This document shows, one piece after another, positions 11,039-22,896 of a DNA stretch of 64,000 nt. The DNA lies in the NCBI GenBank assembly GCA_902805475.1, contig CADCSX010000025.1, forward strand, positions 1,612,001 through 1,676,000. Direction: 5' to 3'. This stretch comes from Entonaema liquescens. Its lineage: Eukaryota; Ascomycota; Sordariomycetes; Xylariales; Xylariaceae. Positions within the stretch are counted from its first letter, which is position 1, and every line of letters begins with the position of its first letter. Both the position numbers and the translations under genes were made by a program. Under the pieces are notes generated by a model. It was not told the origin of the DNA, searched no databases, and was given only the letters and a program-made list of their open reading frames with translations.

Positions 11039-14000
11039 TGTTGCGCCGTCGAATCAATCTGCTTGCTGCACCTATAGGATCCTAGGAATGGCAAGCAATG
11101 AAGTAGAACACTCCCAACTATTGCCCACGAGTTAGCTTATGAGAAGTGACCATTGCCCGCGCAAGAGAAAAGGACTAGGCGTCGGGTTTAAATAAGACAC
11201 GTATAAAATCGCGACCCTTTCTCGATTTAAACCTACGATATCATGACGGGAAGCATTTACACAACGTTGTGCGGCACAGGTACAAACATTAACTCTAGAG
11301 CTTCCAAGTTGATCTGGATCATGCTGGTATCTGAGCCGCTTAACCCGATCAGCCAGGTAGAAGAGATATGTAGTCTTGGCAAAGATCAATATGAGCTGTC
11401 CAATGCGAATCTCATTGGCACGTGGAAAGTCAAGCTCAAAAAGACGTGCATGGGGATACATAGCAACAAACGATCTTGGCATATTCCGGGGTCTTCAGTA
11501 GCAGCTAGGTTAGCCCTTTGTAAGTGCTCTTCCGTGTTTGTGGTTTTCCTGCCTCTCTTATCAGCGCCCTCAGGCCCTCAGGCCCTCAAGCCTTCAGGGT
11601 TACATCAAAATTCTTGACTATTAGTGGAGCTCTTTATTAACATCTCTAGGGTAGCGATGGTAACCCACGTGGGTTAGATATTACCTCACAAGCAGGTACA
11701 AGTAATGTCTCGTTGGCAGAGCACGAATACTTGACATTAGATTTTTTAGGTTGATACCTATGTTGAAAACCGGAGAGTAGAATAGGTACGTCGCAGCTCT
11801 TCCAAAAACCACATACCTTAAGACACGACGCACTATGTCACAGACCAGATGATCAGATGAGATGCGATGTGTGATCTACGAAGTCTTAGTAAAATCCGAT
11901 ACATAATGAGTGGCTCCGACTATACTGGGCAGTTAGATGTTATCATACCTGGGCACTCATTGTTGCAAGGCGCTTTGACGATTCATGCCTGTTTGCTGTT
12001 GCTATTACAATTTTATGTACTATTGATATCCAGTTGAAACCACTTAACCATACCATCATATGTCCTAAATATCGTTATTCAGATGCTTATAGTAAAGATC
12101 TTGTATTTATACTATATTTTCAACCGAATATAACAGTAATGAGAATACATTCTAACTAGTTAATAAATATTCGGATAGTTATTTTCATCATCGTCGGGCT
12201 ATCACTAGAGAGGCTAAGAATATGAATAGGTATAACTAGTTATGCTATTCAACTTTTTCCTTTCTAATTCTAGTCCTCTCCCTGATTTCTACTTCTACTT
12301 GGTCGTTTATGACAACTATCCCTGAGTTTATAATTGCACGAACGCTATTATCCTGATTCATTTTCAGCGGAATGATCACCAATTTGAATGACTTACTCCT
12401 ATTTTCATTCAATAATAATAAGCCTTGTATATTCGTTTAGACAGCCGGTGGTAGTTCCTATTATACCTTAACTTTAGTGTTTGCACCCTAAGTATTATGA
12501 ACAGAAATACTTGTTGATGTGGAATGCGATTCTCCTATTGCGACTTTAAATTTATAGCTACAGTGTTAACTGACTATCCTAATCTCCACGGGTTTAAAAT
12601 GACATGTTTATATGACCATACCAACACATATCAAGAGGTATAATACAAGGATGGCTGGAGGTTGGCTGATGGTAGGCGCTTACTTACCTAGGCGGCAAAT
12701 ATTGCACGCATCGAAACAACCAACAAGTTTTAGTTAGCCGCTGCGCTTTCGGCTGTCAGGAATAGAAAAGAGACGCCTTAGGTGTCCGATTTTTCGCACA
12801 TCGTATTTCGTTCGACAATGCAGCTAAGAAGCATCCATCTTCATGCAGAGCCCCGGTCGAATATCGACCCAATGCGGTGCGATGGCTCTACCGATCCTAC
12901 CAGCCAAGTCACAAGTCTGGAACGATTTAATCTCTGCAGAAAAACCAACTGGATAGGAGGCGCGTCTGTTGAAACTGGTATGAAGAGGCGCAGTTAGATC
13001 GTAATACGAATTAGTGGTTTGAACTGAATAAGGTGCGGTTAAATTTACTGGATGCGAGCTATTGTCGTTTTCTCTTGTGAGTCGCCAATAGTATTCAGAC
13101 TGCGTTGAACAACACGAATTGGTTTGTTGTTAGTGTTTGGCCTCTTCCTTTTTTAATTTTTTTTTTCTCTCCCCCCTCCCCCCCCGTGAGATTGAGATTG
13201 GAGAAATCCAGGGTCCAGCAGCTGGCGACCCCGCGGTTCGGCACGTCTATGTATATCTACTTACATTGTCAGGCGTTGCATGTAAGTTTTTTACGTATAA
13301 TGTACATGTAACGATGTACACGTGTAGATATACATGTACCTAGATGATCCTTCGATAGGGCAGGTGGTTAAATCAATCTATCGGTTTCGGTAGCCAATAA
13401 AGGCTCCTGCCCAAAGTTGGCAAGTTCGCAATACTTGCCATCTAATGCCATCCATCGTCTCTTCTCATCCAACAACATCTGACTGAAATCAGGGTATTTT
13501 TAGTGTTATGGATCGGGGCCATTCTTACGATACGAAGTAGCGTCTTCTCATCAGGCAGCTCGAATGCTACTACCTGTACCTAGGCACGTCTAGGTAAGTA
13601 TTGTAAACGTAGAAGTACTAATAGGTAGGTAATCGATAAGCGTAAGGCACATATTCAATACCTACCTACCTAGGTACATGTGTGTATTATGTCTAGCATT
13701 TCTAGCATTGGTAGTGATACCTATCAGGTCCTGTTTATCCATTACGCGACTGGGTAACCCCTCCCCCCTTTAGCCGCTTCAATCTGGTATACATATGTAA
13801 TTCAGGTACTTACATATGTACATGTATGCATCCGCTCTGTAGGTCACTACAGGTGTGACCTCCTTTTTAGTTGCTACGCTACCTCATAGTACCACGTTGA
13901 TCTTGCATTGATAAAACATCCTAGTCATTCAAGCAGGGCCAAGGTTTAAAAACTTGTTTAGTTAATCACTTCTTTACCTTTTATACTTTGGATGTTTTTC

Positions 14001-14527
14001 TCCTCCTTTCCTTCTTTACTCGCTCTGAATAATACGATAGAATATATAAGAGACACCAATTAGACCAATTAGTCTCGACAATAAAAGAACTTCGTGTTTA
14101 TTTACTTTTTGATAACTTGGGTCCTAATTATTATTAGTTTTACGACGATAGCCGGGAGCTCTCCTCCGCTTTACCCCTATCCCCTTGATCTACATCGTAC
14201 GCGTCTGGCCTAGATCGGGTTCTCCACCACGATCCACCACGTCTACAGCTCGTTCCCCATTTCAGACGTTCCAGTGCCAGTGCCAGTGCCCGTAGCTCCA
14301 CGCGCGAGACGCAAAGCCATTGTCACCCCAGAGCTCTTCTCCTTGGATCTGTTCTCTTTCGACGAGCCAGTACTAAAATAGATACCTAATTATTTTATAC
14401 CAACCCAACTTTTCCCTCTCGGACTCTCTTTCTTTTTGGTAGCCGGACTCCCATAATACGTTTTATATCTTCCATTCCTTTTAGACGATCAATTAGCTCG
14501 GATACATCAGTTAGGGACGTCGCTAGT
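11039..14527. other. Long intergenic region, partly AT-rich
   Basis: About 3.5 kb lies between the nucleotidase (-) and the BAR gene (+). The stretch at about 11980-12660 is strongly AT-rich and lacks sustained open frames, compatible with an old, mutated repeat, but I cannot identify an element or its ends. The stretch at 13540-13860 has many CCTACCTAGGTAC and ACATATGTA words. A triple CCCTCAGG direct repeat lies at about 11568-11590 and a CCAGTG triplet repeat at about 14270-14290. Pyrimidine-rich tracts precede the BAR gene. Open frames at 11243-11617 (+) and 11132-11482 (-) overlap each other and show nothing recognisable. Confidence 0.5.
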
Positions 14528-16079
14528 ATGAATTTCACCAAGAAGATCGATCGCGCCTTTCAATGGGCTGGCGAGAAGATGGGCCAGGAGGCCAAAACCA
14601 GTCACACAGATGAATTCAGGAACCTGGAGACCGAAATGGCTCTTCGACACGACGGTATAAAGCTCCTAGCAAACATTCGCTAATTTAGTTCGCTAACCCT
14701 CGTCTTGCTTCATAGGTTACGAACGTCTTCAAAAATCCATGAACGTTTACGTCAAGTCGCTTTCTCGCAGAGGCGAAACCTTCGACGACAAGGAGAAGGG
14801 CCTCCCCGTCAGCTACCTTGGGCGGACAATGATGAGCCATGGCGAGGATTTCGAGCCGGACTCAGAATTTGGCAATTGCTTAGTCGGTACGTTGTGGCAT
14901 TGTCGACGAAACAAACATTACTATGGGCAAAAGCTAACCTCGAGACTACGGAATAGCCATGGGTAGGGCCAACGAACGTATTGCTGGTATTCAGGAGACA
15001 TATGTTGCGCACGCTACTTCTTACTGGTTGGAAGGGCTAGAGCGGTCGCTGGCTATGATGAAGGAATATCAGGTTCGTAATTCGAGGCTCGTTCCATGCG
15101 AGTGTTGTAGTTAGACAAGCTCATATTAACCTCTCTTTATTAGTCCGCCCGCAAGAAGCTTGAGAGCCGACGTCTCACATACGACGCGAGCATGATGAAG
15201 ATGCAAAAGGCGAAACGGGAGGACTTCAGACTCGAAGATGAGCTTCGAACCGCGAAAGCCAAGTACGAGGAGTCGTCTGAAGATGTTCTCCGCCGCATGC
15301 AAGACATTAAGGAAGCTGAAGCCGAATCCGTTCGCGACCTCACCTGTTTTCTCGATTGCGAGTTGGACTACTACGAACGCTGTGCTGAAGAGCTCCGGCG
15401 AGTGAAGCAGGAATGGGTCGGTAGTCAGGGCCAACCATCTGGTGGTTCTCGACCCTCCGAGCTTAGTGTCTCGCGACACTCTACCAGGAGTAGGAGCAAC
15501 ACAGCCCAGTCATATTCGGAGCGAACCGATCGCACTGAGCGGTGGGCAAGTCGGCAAGACGATCGAGACGAGCCAACCGCTGAACCCGTGCAAATGCCCA
15601 TCCGCTCGAGTCCATACCGTGGAAGTGGATCAGTAACTCCAGAGGCGCAACGGCCGGGGATTAGCCGTGCGACCACGCACGCCGGTGCCTTCGACGGGCC
15701 ATCCCTCAGGCAACAGTCGTACCGCGAGCCTCCAATCCCACCTCCTGAATCTCTACGCAAGACACCCACCGCTCCGCCGCCCGCTATAGGATCTCTCCGC
15801 AATAATCTACGCCCGGTAAATCGAGTTCAGACCAACCAGAACTTGAGTCCCGATGTCTATGTAGACGATTATGATACAGCCGCTAGTAGCGGAAGTCCAG
15901 ACTACGACCGCAGCGAAAGCCCGGCCACGAGCTATGGAAGTTTGAGTCGTAGCACGAGTAATACAGGGTTACGTACGACGGGAACGACAGGAGCATTAAA
16001 AAAGGCGCCTCCGCCACCACCTCCCAGCAGGGCCAAGAAACCGGCACCGCCCGTCCCTGCCAGGCCAACGGGGTACTAA
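14528..16079 (+). CDS. BAR-domain protein with Pro-rich C-terminus
   Basis: This is a membrane-curvature protein of the endophilin/Gvp36-like fungal type. The ATG at 14528 gives MNFTKKIDRAFQWAGEKMGQ, a basic amphipathic start like the BAR N-terminal helix. Short introns join RHDG-YERLQKSMNVYVKSLSRR, FGNCLVAMGRANERIAGIQE, and AMMKEYQ-SARKKLESRRLTYD. The long helices include MMKMQKAKREDFRLEDELR and DLTCFLDCELDYYERCAEEL. After about residue 230 the chain is disordered and rich in Ser, Arg and Pro. It ends in a polyproline segment (APPPPPPSRAKKPAPPVPAR) that could bind SH3 proteins. It has no SH3 domain of its own. A role in endocytosis or actin patches is inferred from the architecture. All phases fit and the frame is intact. 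Confidence 0.88.
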
Positions 16080-16692
16080 GGTCGTAGTAAATCACGTCCG
16101 TCACGCCTATTGCAATGATTCTTTTTTTTTTTTTTTAGATCCTAGAATGTAGGTCTTGGGCATTTGAAGTCACAATCTTGGACGATTGAATAAGTGTAAT
16201 TTGGGATGTGTTTTATATCGTTATCAAATATACGGTTCTGGGTTAAAGGGGAAGAATTTTGATTGCGTGGCGTTTGGTGCATTCGTATACTATAGACTCC
16301 CCAGCGAGGACAACTCGGCGAGAAAGATACATGGACAGGCTCCTTTATTTTGCTATTTTGTCTTGGATCTTATACTGTGCGTGACTTTGTGGGACATTTG
16401 TACAAATTGTATTATCTGGCGATTCAGTAAACCCGACGATATATATATGTATCATTAATATATATGCTCATCACAAAATAGAGGTACAAGACGTCAATGT
16501 CTCGCGAAGCACAAGGCCAATGTTTAATTGGTCATACCGCATACTCCATTCTACCCTTTGACGTAATCACTGCTAGAAACATCCGATGCGTAAATGAGTG
16601 ACTACGGATGGAACGCTCGTTTTCTGGGCCTATGCTAGGAGCGCGATGTGCTTCAATTCACTACGACTGTCAATATGGTTGAAGGAGAGTTT
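16080..16692. other. Convergent intergenic region
   Basis: A T-rich tract lies at about 16121-16136 just after the BAR gene and an ATAT run at about 16440-16465. No coding evidence is visible. Confidence 0.5.
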
Positions 16693-18143
16693 CTAGGGGA
16701 GCCAGACGTACCTTTGAACCTGCTCTCCAACTTTCATGGGGGGATACTCAACCTCATCGCCCTCGTCGCGGCCAAGGTCGAAATTAGCGGCACGCACATC
16801 CTTAGCCCGAGCGGCCAGCGCAGAAATAGGCCTTAAGTCATAATCGCTACTTAAATGCCAGAAGAATGTACTACTAATACGGACGAGGGGTCGGTCAGGG
16901 TGCTCTCGCCGCCGCGCAGCAACCGTGTTGAGCGTGGAAGAGTTGACCACTACTTCGTGATATCCGGCTTTCACCAGACCACCTGTCAGGTGTTCCAGTT
17001 GCTTTCCGGCTTGAACAAGGAGGTAGCTCCCCGACGAAGTGGCGGAGGGACGCGGGATGCTAACTGCGATGCGGCGACCTGTATTGCGTGCCCAAATGTG
17101 AAGCCCCGGGTAACGAGAGCGCCCGTGAATCGTTAAGAAATTTAGGTCCGTATGAAAGCCGGCTAGGATAGTGTCTTCTTGCCCAAATTTCTCAAGGTCA
17201 GATGCCGTCGGGGCCAAGAGATGCGGGCTGGACCATTATACAAATAAGGGTTAGAGCCTCGAACAGCAATAATAACGTAGAGTAAAGGGATGTACGATGG
17301 ACGGGCATAACTTACCCATACCGTCCAGCGTCAGTAAAGGTTTCGGCGGGGAGTCCCATGCCAACGGCGGCCATCTCGGCGAGTCCTGAAACGCTAACTC
17401 ACAAAAGACCAGACGTTAGTCACCACGATATCTGCTACGCTGCTTGAAAAGAAGTTTCCAAGAAATGAGGAAGTGGTTAATGAACTGTTGCCATACTCAC
17501 GCGCTCTTCATACTCTTTCCCCACGTCTCCATAATGGGCGTCCATCTCTCCTTAATTTCAGGGGCATCTGGAATCACGTTCTCAGCGTTTAAGCCAGGGA
17601 ATTGTGTGTTGTAAGGCGTGTGTTCACCCATGCGCCACTATCGTGGTTCGAATTAACATATTATTTCAGGGATATCTTTATGTGGCTCCTGGAAGGACAC
17701 GAAAAGGAGTTAAGAGGCTTGACGTTACTTACGAAAAAGCGACATTTGGGATCTGGTTGGTGACCGGTAATGTCAAGCGGTCGTTCCTCTTGGGCAAGGC
17801 GCTCGATAACACGTAGACATGATTCGTCGACGGCACACTTGGGCTTTTCGGTATTTTCAAGTGTGACGCCAACTTGATAGCCTAGTTCTGGTCGTTCATC
17901 ACGCTTCAGAAGCGCAGCCGGTTGCGCGAAATAGTCTTCCAGCAGGTCTAGGAATTCCTCGTTGTCGGATTCAGACACCCGCGAGTCGTGTAAAACCAAC
18001 GCCCCGTAGGTTGTTAACGCCCGAGCCGCACGTAGACATTCTTCCTGAACCTCGGAGCTAGTGGCTGGGTTGTTTCGATAGATGTCTAGATCAATGACGG
18101 GGAGGTCCATTGATGGCTCGTCTGCTGCCACGAAGTCGGCCAT
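16693..18143 (-). CDS. 2-oxoglutarate/Fe(II)-dependent oxygenase (isopenicillin-N-synthase-like)
   Basis: The start at 18143 gives a DIOX_N-type opening (LPVIDLDIYRNNPATSSE, then ARALTTYGALVLHDSRV and DLLEDYFAQP). Exons join as KCRFF-WRMGEHTPYNTQFPGLN, GKSMKSA-VSGLAEMAAVGMGLPAETF and AGRYG-PHLLAPTASDLEKFG, with compatible phases. The catalytic part has the HxD iron ligands in ILAGFHTDLNFLTIHGRSRY and a second region around GYHEVVVNSSTLNT. It then has an Arg/Ser region, LVRISSTFFWHLSSD, where the 2-oxoglutarate-binding Arg would lie. Length is about 390 residues. The distal His ligand could be the one in QLEHLTGG or AGYHEVV; I cannot decide without a structure alignment. The substrate is unknown. 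It is divergent from a Zn2Cys6 regulator across about 770 bp, an arrangement often seen for inducible catabolic genes. Confidence 0.85.
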
Positions 18144-18913
18144 GATCGGATTATCAAAGCTATCTTGCTCTGTCTTCTGATTTACTTCTTACTTTATAGT
18201 GGGCAAAAGGCAATGCAGCTCTACGTAAAAGATCTTCCGCCCAGCTGTAAAAATCTTATCGAGATACTTGGCTGATAGGGTAGGTATTTATTGCTGCCTA
18301 TTCGGAGTTTACGTCTGGATAGAGAGTGAATTGGGAAGTAAACCAAATTCTCGTCCATAGAAATCGAAAAGGGAACTTGGAGTTCAATTTTTATATTCTT
18401 ACAGTACAAAAAAGAATCAGCTGAGCTGTTGATCGTTCACGGTAGGTAGTACTTTGTGAATGGATCATGCGGATAGAGACACTACCTCGGAAATCGCCGG
18501 GTACAGCCGGTCTCCGCTTCGTGCCGAGTCGATTACTTATATAAGCCGACTTACATACGAGCATCTTATATCAGTCTAGATTACCTGAGTAGTTATAAAC
18601 AGTATAACTAGCTTATAGCAAATCAAGGTAATTAACTATATATCAATGCTTTTTAAATAAAAATAGGCACTTGAGATCCTAAATTATATTGCTGATGGCT
18701 AAAGTTGAAGTTACGATGTACTGTAGCTTAGGTTCAAGGGCTATCCTGGTAATGTTCTAGAACTTCCGGACTGCCTAGGTAGGTTCCTAACTAAGGTAGT
18801 AACAAGCCTAAGAGTTCCCCCAACTGTCCGTGTTGTATTTGTCGCGTCTCCACTCAACTTGTCTTGTCCCTCGTCTCAACTCAGTTTTGTATCACGCCGA
18901 CATTCATTACAAG
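18144..18913. promoter_or_regulatory. Shared divergent promoter region: oxygenase / Zn2Cys6 regulator
   Basis: The 770 bp between the two ATGs contain a TATATAAG-like box near 18538, CCTAGGTAGG words near 18773, and an AT-rich middle. No gene is visible. I could not pick out a CGG-N-CCG site with confidence. Confidence 0.4.
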
Positions 18914-20265
18914 ATGCCATTCTCAAGAACGAGAACCGGCTGTTACACCTGTAGAGAAGACGGCTATAAGTGTGATGAGCAGAAGCCGTTCTGTGGGAGA
19001 TGTGTTCGACTCCAGAAGAAATGCCAAGGTTATGGCGTTAGACTCAAATGGCAACCTTTTCAGGGGTCCCAAAGTCGAAGCGGGCAAGAAATGCACGGCA
19101 AGAAAAGGAACACTCCAGCGATGAGGCTATCTCAACATCGTCTACCTGTGAGTCCATAGGTCCCATACTAAGTTTTGACCCATCGCGAATCATACCAAAT
19201 GACGTTCATCCGGTGAATCGCTATCTCCTTAATCATTGGTCGACAACGCTGGTTACGATGGTTTCCATGGTATCAACTCCCCATAACCCATTTCTCGTTC
19301 ATTTAACCCCAATGGTATCATATTCAATAGCCCTAAGATCTGTGTTATGCTCGATCGCAGCTTGTCACTTGGCGATACTAAGGAATGAAAATTCATTTCA
19401 TACCTTGGCGACCCGCTACCGACTCGTTGCTGTCTCTTCGCTGCGGCAAACGATTCAAACCGAAAATCCAGAGCTGTCGCTCGCCGTCATTCTAATGCTC
19501 CAAGTATCTGATCGGCTCTTCACCGTCGATTCTGGTGTCGACCATCTATCTGGAGCAAAGGCAATCATCAGCCAGGCCGGGATCAGTCGCTGGAACAGCT
19601 CCAGGGCTTCGTTTCTCCTTAGCTTATGTTCCTATCACGACATATTGGCCTCTGTTTCCCGAGGGAAAAGTCCAGTTTTTGAGTTTGATGGCGAGTTTCC
19701 CATCGAAGGCATGGAATCTATGAAGGAGCTCACTTCCGTACTACGGATCGTTGGGCAGATTAGTAGGATGCGGGACCAAGACCCGGAACATCTTGATGCG
19801 TGGGGCTATGCCATCGAAGACATCCTCAATGCACTCGACCAGTCCGAGGGGCCAATAGGAGATATAGAGCATACCATACAGGCGTACAGGTATGCCGCGT
19901 ATATTTATCTGTATCGCGTCTGGCATAACAAAGGTGCACCTGATCCCTCTGCGTTGAAGTATGCCCGAGGTTGTCTGGCTCATCTTGGCCTTGTTTCTGT
20001 CGATTCGCCTCTCGTGTCGGCCCAGGTTTGGCCGCTCTGGACTGCAGGATGCGAATCCATCGACGCCGATCAGCGTCAGTTTGTACGGGATAGAATTGAT
20101 GCTATGTACGAAGCCCGTCATCTTCCCTCGCTCCGAAGAATCAAGCAGGACATTGAGGATGTTTGGAATATCAAGGACGAGCAACGAAATTTGATCGGAG
20201 TCGATAACGTTGACTGCATTAAAGCTATATTACGAAGTCGACAGAGAGAGGCCGACCTTACCTGA
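18914..20265 (+). CDS. Zn2Cys6 transcription factor with an apparent frameshift
   Basis: The ATG at 18914 starts TRTGCYTCREDGYKCDEQKP and FCGRCVRLQKKCQGYGVRLK, a binuclear zinc cluster (C-x2-C-x6-C-x5-C-x2-C-x6-C) followed by the GYG-x-RL-x-W block often seen after it. The frame then stops at 19157-19159. A second frame, displaced by -1 and open from about 19040, carries the rest: PKSKRARNARQEKEHSSDEA, HPVNRYLLNHWSTTLVTMVS and SYSIALRSVLCSIAACHLA, up to the stop at 20263-20265. This is the fungal-specific transcription factor domain. One added base between about 19050 and 19150, for example in the GGGG at 19063-19066, would join both parts into about 450 residues. A 35-bp intron (19029-19063) would also restore frame but is very short and would remove the GYGVRLKW block. 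Confidence 0.8.
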
Positions 20266-21290
20266 TGACTGGTGATGTGCTTTAATATGGGACGTTTGAG
20301 GCATACGCTACCGCTCTGTGCTCTATACCACGGATGACATTTCTTTGATCTTGCTTTGAGATTACGAAGAAACTACATCCTCAAGTTGTTATTTTGGCTT
20401 TGGGGATGTACCGGGACTGCATTTATATCACCCAAGCTTCCCGACTATTCGAAACACGGATATCTTGAGCTTTGTCACATCGATTTACGTCAACAAGGAA
20501 TCATAAATGACCATTGCTCTTTAGCAATACCGGAGGAGCGAGTGTGAAGAAAGGCTTGTGAGTTTCGACCCCCGATCCATATTACGACGCCATGTACCTA
20601 CCTTACTTTAGCATGCTCTATATATTATCATGAGATTTGAGGTAGCTGAGACCCAGATGAGCTCCGGAACATTCAACCATGACCGGAAACATTGATAAGA
20701 ACTATGCAGACCTGCCTCACGAGAGGATATTTGATATTATTCCGTCCCCGGAGACTTTTCGGGGACTTTTTGTGTCGAGGAATAAGTCTACCTAGATAAA
20801 GCTAGTGAAATTTCTCCCGAGTTGCAAATCATAACACGATGTCTGGGCCATTATCGCGCAATTGCGACTTTCTCTAGATCGGTCATCTAACTAGGTAGCC
20901 AATCGCATGAAACTCTTTTTTCGAAACTTGCATTCGTTATTTAGGGGGACGGGATAGTTAAACCGCGACCAATTGATTGGCTGGAACCAGATTACATAAA
21001 AATATTTCGTCCTCGAAGGCGAACGAAGAGGTGAAGACACCGAATACTTACCTAGGTAACTACCTAGTGAATGAAGGAGAATTACAATTATCGGCCGAGA
21101 TAAAGCACGGACCATGTTATATAGTAAAGAGAAGATCAATTCATCCGATCTTCCTGTTTCTTTTAGCCGACTCGGTAGTGGATAACTTGGATCGTGACAG
21201 ATGAAGGGCTATATTAGAGTAATGAATTTCCATATTGCTCAATGTTCGATTTCTGTGTATGAAGCTTTAAATTCACTCACAATCAGCGTC
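20266..21290. other. Intergenic region between regulator and reductase
   Basis: About 1 kb without a supported gene. An open frame at 20356-20547 has no recognisable content. The sequence just upstream of 21291 is in frame with the reductase, so a slightly longer N-terminus starting at 21201 is possible but unlikely. Confidence 0.5.
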
Positions 21291-22777
21291 ATGGATAGCG
21301 TGGTCGCAGAACGGAGAAAAACCCGAAAATATGATATTCTCTTATTAGGAGCTACTGGCTATACCGGGTCGCTGACCGCCGAGCATGTCGTTCGACATCT
21401 CCCTGTTGATCTAACATGGGCCATTGCCGGTCGATCAAAGTCCAAACTGGAAGATCTTGCTAGCAAGCTAAAAGACCTGGATCCAGAACGCGTACAACCA
21501 GGTAAGTGATCCCTCATCTATTATACCGAGTTAACTAACTGAGAATAACTATGCAGAAATCGAGGTAGTTAAATTTGATGATCTCCGCCAACTCGGTTCT
21601 GTCGTCAAAAACAGTAAAGTATGCATTAGCGTAGTCTTGTACTGGCAGGTCGGAGAAGTCGTTGTGAAGTCCTGTATCGAGAATGGCACCGATTATATCG
21701 ACGTGTGAGTTGCTATTCCACGTCGGACCTAGGCCTATTTCTAACTTTATATAGGGCTGGAGATATTCCCTTGCTACGTACATTTGTCGACAAATATCAC
21801 GAAGCAGCTCTAACTGCTAGGATAGCTGTGGGTACCTGGCTGTCTTTGATGCGGCTCATCAGACTTCCGTCTCACTAACAACAACGATAGTTAATTCACC
21901 TCTGTGGCGTATCCGCCGCACCACAAGATCTTCTCACCTGGGCCGCGGCGCAGGATCTTGCCCAGAAGACGTCTCAAAAACCAAGGAATTGGTATTTTCG
22001 TTGACAAATTTCGAGTAAGTATTAAACTCCCATTATTTCCGTTCATCCCCTTACAACTAGGTACGTATTGACTGTCGGAATAGGGCTGTCGTGAGCGGTG
22101 GTACGGCTAGTTCAATGCTAGCTGAGAGCACATACGATCCTCAGCTTGTCAAGGAAGCCCAAGAACCGTGGGTGTTATCCCCCATCAAAAGGCCACAAAC
22201 TTCCGAGTCCAACGGGTTTCTCGGTATACGTAGGGATCCTACTCTTGGCTTGTTATCCGCATCATCATTTAGTGCTGAAGAGAACCGGGCGCTGGTACAC
22301 AGGACATGGGCCCTGTTACAAGATACAGACCAAGGGTATGGACCGAACTTTGAGTATAGAGAGTACATCAAAGTTTCGTCTGCGGCAGATGGAATACTTC
22401 GCCTACTGACACTTGTGCTCCTCAGGACCGCTCTAAGATTCGGGCCTTCAAAGCGTTTATTGGGATGGGTCCTTCCGAAACCTGGTGAAGGGCCTGATGT
22501 CGAGAAGGGGCGCGTATCACGTGTGAAGTTCGAAGCTGTAGCTATCGCAGACACTGATAACGACAGTTCACCTCGTGCGTATGCAAGCTTCTCTTATCCC
22601 TCCGGTGGGTACCACACTACTGCCCTCTTCCTTGCGCAAGGTGCTGCATCGTTGCTCTATACTAGAAATCTGGCAGGCCAACTTACTGGTGGTTGCCTCA
22701 CTCCAGCTTTCCTTGGTGAAGACCTCTGGAGAAGAACCCAAGAAGCAGGAGCAGTCCTCCGGGTCAACTTAGTTTGA
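21291..22777 (+). CDS. Saccharopine-dehydrogenase-like / trans-acting enoyl-reductase-like protein, one frameshift
   Basis: The ATG at 21291 precedes a nucleotide-binding start (KYDILLLGATGYTGSLTAEH, then AIAGRSKSKLEDLA). Exons join as EIEVVKFDDLRQLGSVV, VCISVVLYWQVGEVVVKSCI, GTDYIDVAGDIPLLRTFV and LIHLCGVSAAPQDLLTWAAA. This is the family layout in which CGFDS-P-D normally follows the central strand. At 21976-21980 (five A) the frame breaks: reading on gives KPRNWYFR then a stop. One more A gives TKELVFSLTNFE, whose end splices in correct phase to AVVSGGTASSMLAESTYDP. The last exon contains GYGPNFEYREYIKVSSAADG and ends at 22777. Length is about 420 residues. These proteins are NAD(P)H-dependent and often membrane-linked, but the reaction in fungi is mostly unassigned. 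Confidence 0.82.
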
Positions 22778-22896
22778 GAATATATCGTCCCGGGGTTCCG
22801 TATCTGAAGACAGCAGGAGGAAAATTGTCGTTCAATCTTTTTTCCAACGATCGGTTTGTAGTGTACCGCCTATGTATCAAGTCCTAATATTGTGCA

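Noticed and set aside
11132..11617. Overlapping frames of 116 and 124 codons on both strands
   Set aside because: They overlap on opposite strands, lack recognisable content and splice structure.
15126..15802. Minus-strand frames of over 100 codons opposite the BAR gene
   Set aside because: Shadow frames of a well-supported plus-strand gene with BAR content.
19741..20184. 147-codon minus-strand frame
   Set aside because: Antisense to the regulatory domain of the Zn2Cys6 factor.
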